A stretch of 64,000 bases of DNA from Nitrospirota bacterium. GTDB lineage: Bacteria > Nitrospirota > JACRHL01. This document shows positions 61,200-64,000 of this stretch, in pieces; the stretch's first letter is position 1; every line of letters begins with the position of its first letter. The notes under the pieces are model-generated. The model made no database searches, had not been told where the DNA came from, and saw only the letters and a list, made by a program, of their open reading frames with translations. The DNA is taken from the NCBI GenBank assembly GCA_029881725.1, contig JAOUMB010000013.1, positions 1 through 64,000 on the forward strand. The letters are read 5' to 3'. The translations under genes and the position numbers were made by a program.

Positions 61200-61323
61200 G
61201 CGGATGCGCGTGCCGCGTGGCCTGCCGCATGACTCGCAAAACCGGGAAAAATCGGCTAGCATGCCAGAATAGCCCTGTCCCCGGACGGACCGGGCACCCC
61301 GTTACACAGGATGGAGAGGGACC

Positions 61324-62214
61324 ATGAGCATTCTTCTGGTTGGCGGAACCGGAATCATTGGCTGTGCAGTGGCGCATGCCCTGCTTGGGCGCGGCATTGA
61401 ACTGGCGGCGCTGACCCGCTCGCGGGACAACATGAGCGGCATGCCGTTTTCCGTGAGCGCGCGTCTGGGAGACCTGTCCCGTCCCGATTCCCTGAACGAC
61501 ACCCTGGCCGACTTCGAGAGTGTTTTTCTGGTCACCCCGGAAGGGCCCGACGAGGCCGCCATGGGCGTCGGGCTGGTGAAGGCCATCAAGCAGGCGGGCT
61601 GCAAGCAGGTGGTGTACCTTTCCGCCCCGGCTCCCGCCTGGGGCAACGAGGTGCCCATGCTGGCCGCCAAGCGCACGGTGGAGGATGCGGTGCGGGACTC
61701 CGGACTGCGCTGGACCATCCTGCGCCCCAATCACCTGTTCCAGAACGACCTGGCCTGCCGCGACGCCATTGCCGGGCGCGGCATCTACCCGCTGCCGCTG
61801 GGGGATGCCGGAATCAGCCGGGTGGACGTGCGGGACGTGGCCGAGGTGGCCGCCGCCGCCCTCACCGGCACCGGCCACAACGGCAAGACCTACCGTCTGG
61901 ATGGCCCGGACCCCCTCACCGGACGCGAGGTGGCGGCCGCCTGGAAGCGTCACATGGGGCGCAGCGTGGTCTATGCCGGGGATGACGTTTCCGCCTGGGC
62001 CGCCCAGGGCGCGGGTGATCTTCCCGCCGAAGTGGCCAGCGCGCAGGCGGAATACTACCGCCAGCTACAGCGCCACGGGTTGCATGCGGACCCGGCCGAC
62101 CTGAAGATCATGCAGGAGATTGTGGGCCGATCGGCACGCAGCTTCGAGGGCTTTGCCGCGCAGGTGTCCCACACCTGGCAGCAGGTGGCGCGCGAGGTGG
62201 CCGCCGGGGCCTGA
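61324..62214 (+). CDS. NmrA/SDR-like NAD(P)-binding protein
   Basis: MSILLVGGTGIIGCAVAHALLGRG. Confidence 0.9.
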   Translation: MSILLVGGTGIIGCAVAHALLGRGIELAALTRSRDNMSGMPFSVSARLGDLSRPDSLNDTLADFESVFLVTPEGPDEAAMGVGLVKAIKQAGCKQVVYLSAPAPAWGNEVPMLAAKRTVEDAVRDSGLRWTILRPNHLFQNDLACRDAIAGRGIYPLPLGDAGISRVDVRDVAEVAAAALTGTGHNGKTYRLDGPDPLTGREVAAAWKRHMGRSVVYAGDDVSAWAAQGAGDLPAEVASAQAEYYRQLQRHGLHADPADLKIMQEIVGRSARSFEGFAAQVSHTWQQVAREVAAGA

Positions 62215-62361
62215 TTACCGGCCCGCGCGGGCGCACTGCGCCCACGGGATACATGACATCACCCCTGCGGTCGTGCGCCGTTCCGTATCGACCGGGAACG
62301 GCGCCTCCGCCGGACCGAATGAAGTGCCCCCAATGGGGCCGATGCAGCCGAGGAGGCGCGT

Positions 62362-62973
62362 GTGACTGAAGGCAGATTTCCCGATTGGACTGAACGCTAC
62401 GCCCAGGGTGCGGTGGCGGAAATGCCGTGGTACCACGAGGGGCTGGATCCGGATGTGGAGGCGGCCATGTCCCTGTTCGGGGTTTCCTCCGGGCGGGTGC
62501 TGGATATGGGCTCCGGGCCCGGAACCCAGGCGGTGGAACTGGCCCGGCGGGATTTTTCCGTGACCGGCGCGGACGTGGCCGAGGGGGCGGTGACCCACGG
62601 GCGGGAACTGGCCGCCCGGGCCGGGGTGAAGGTGGATTTTGTGCACCTGGACCTGCTGGAGGGCGACCTGACCCCGCTGGGGGTGCCGTTCGATCTGGTG
62701 CTGGACCGGGGCTTGCTGCACGCCGTGGCACCGTCCGCCCGCCGGGAATATGTGCGCCGGGTGGCGGCCATGGTCGCGCGCGGGGGACTGTTGATGGTGA
62801 AGTGCTTTTCCTGGCGGGAGCCGGGGGAGGACGGCCCCCACCGGTTCGACCCGGAGGACATCCGGCTGCTGTTCGAAAAGGATTTTCACCTGCAGCATGT
62901 GAAGGACACCGTGTTTCACGGCACCCTGAATCCGCCGCCCCACGCCCTGCTGGCGGTGCTGCGCCGCCGGTAG
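62362..62973 (+). CDS. Class I SAM-dependent methyltransferase
   Basis: VLDMGSGPGTQAVELARRDFSVTGADVAEGAV; GTG start. Confidence 0.9.
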   Translation: MTEGRFPDWTERYAQGAVAEMPWYHEGLDPDVEAAMSLFGVSSGRVLDMGSGPGTQAVELARRDFSVTGADVAEGAVTHGRELAARAGVKVDFVHLDLLEGDLTPLGVPFDLVLDRGLLHAVAPSARREYVRRVAAMVARGGLLMVKCFSWREPGEDGPHRFDPEDIRLLFEKDFHLQHVKDTVFHGTLNPPPHALLAVLRRR

Positions 62974-62990
62974 CCCTCCTTGGCCGGGGC

Positions 62991-63212
62991 TCAGGCGCGG
63001 CGCGCCACCAGCCCCACCAGCACCCCCGCGGCAAATACAAAAAAGATCATCAGCGCCCGCGACAGGGACAGGTCCCAGAACAGGAAGCGCACCGTCACCA
63101 CGGTGGCGTTCTGCACCGTGAACACCACGATGAGCAGCAGCAGGGCCACACCCAGATACTTTTTGAAGTGCATCGGCATACCGGAGGGATGGGGTTGGGT
63201 TTTCCCCATCAT
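62991..63212 (-). CDS. LapA-like (DUF1049) small membrane protein
   Basis: KKYLGVALLLLIVVFTVQNATVVTVRFLFWDLSLSRALMIFFVFAAGVLVGLV. Confidence 0.8.
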   Translation of the reverse strand: MMGKTQPHPSGMPMHFKKYLGVALLLLIVVFTVQNATVVTVRFLFWDLSLSRALMIFFVFAAGVLVGLVARRA

Positions 63213-63242
63213 CGGATTGCGGGACGGACGGCGTCAAGCGGG

Positions 63243-63281
63243 ACAAAAAAAACGGCGCCCGGTTGCCCGGACGCCGTTTTG
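63243..63281 (-). terminator. Rho-independent terminator
   Basis: Minus strand AAAACGGCGTCCGGgcaaCCGGGCGCCGTTTTTTTT downstream of the HYR/PxKF gene. Confidence 0.8.
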
Positions 63282-63300
63282 AGGTTGCAGACGTTTGCCG

Positions 63301-64000
63301 TTAGCGGAGGGTGATCTCCACGTCGTGGCTGGTGCCGTCTTCCAGCACCACGCTCAGCCGGTACATGCCGACCATGCTGCGGTGGGTGCGGTAGTTGAGG
63401 CGGTACACGCCATCCTCCGCATCGTACCGGAACACGGACGGATCCAGCACCTGGCGATCGTGATCGCCGTGGCGGTCCTTGTGATCGCCGTCGTGGTGGC
63501 GCTCGTCTTCCACGGCCACCGGCAGCGGCGCGCCGTTCAGGGCGGTCACCTCCAGGCGGGCCACCGCGTTCGGCACCGGGGTGCCGTCGGCGAATAGCAG
63601 ACGGAAGCGAACCGGCAGGGTGCGACCGGCCTTGAAGGTCAGGTCGTGCCCGCGATCTCGGTCGTCATGGCGACCTTCGTGACGGTCCTCGTGACGGCCC
63701 TTGTCGTGGTCGTCGTCCGAGGCCACGCCCAGGGGGCGCAGGAAGCCGCCGAACAGGTAGCTGATCATCACGTTCTGGGTGTCCGTCACCCGGTTGCCGT
63801 TGGCATCGGTGGCGGTCCAGGTGACCGTGGTCAGGCCCACCGGGAAACCGTCCTTCGGGGCATCGTTGGTGATGACCACCGGGCCGAACAGGTCGGTGGC
63901 GGCGGCCTTGCCCAGATCCACCACGGTCAGCAGACCGGTGGCGGGCAGGTCCACCAGATCGTCCGGCACGGTCAGCAGCGGCGGGGTGGTATCCCGCACG
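63301..64000 (-). CDS. C-terminal part of a secreted HYR-domain / PxKF-domain protein, truncated by window edge
   Basis: DTTPPLLTVPDDL..FPVGLTTVTWTATDANGN (HYR); LTFKAGRTLPVRFRLLFADGTPVPNAVARLEVT (PxKF-like); two His/Asp-rich inserts. Confidence 0.75.
   Translation of the reverse strand, partial: VRDTTPPLLTVPDDLVDLPATGLLTVVDLGKAAATDLFGPVVITNDAPKDGFPVGLTTVTWTATDANGNRVTDTQNVMISYLFGGFLRPLGVASDDDHDKGRHEDRHEGRHDDRDRGHDLTFKAGRTLPVRFRLLFADGTPVPNAVARLEVTALNGAPLPVAVEDERHHDGDHKDRHGDHDRQVLDPSVFRYDAEDGVYRLNYRTHRSMVGMYRLSVVLEDGTSHDVEITLR

Noticed and set aside
59643-61262. 539-aa minus-strand ORF opposite the NDH-2-like gene
   Set aside because: Antisense shadow ORF.

Overview
A 64 kb window of a high-GC proteobacterial chromosome, densely coded. 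No convincing rRNA, tRNA, CRISPR array, prophage or intact IS element was found by eye. Recognisable blocks are: secG-yebC-ruvC-ruvA-ruvB-glmS (minus strand); a methyltransferase/ATP-grasp ligase fusion followed by a Kef-type antiporter; a two-component pair next to a PLC-like secreted protein; an OGT/SPINDLY-like glycosyltransferase between lipoproteins; a kinase with two stand-alone receivers; thiC; a Met/Cys-rich putative metal or redox operon; a MopE-like secreted protein; RRM, FKBP and FIST genes; three chemoreceptors, one of them in an operon with a porin and a small PBP-like protein; a RaiA/HPF-cold-shock fusion; NDH-2-like and NmrA-like genes; and a truncated HYR/PxKF protein. The most unusual observations come from outside the supplied ORF track: (1) two tiny (25-26 aa) single-TM ORFs that resemble each other at protein level but use different synonymous codons; (2) a trypsin-like protease remnant with a frameshift inside the GNSGGP motif and a second, compensating 13-bp tandem duplication; (3) a shared x-[M/L]-E-D-F C-terminal tail on all three chemoreceptors; (4) two secreted proteins with Cys-containing GGGC-TM-Arg C-terminal sorting signals; (5) a ~1.7 kb gene-poor region carrying palindromic repeats.
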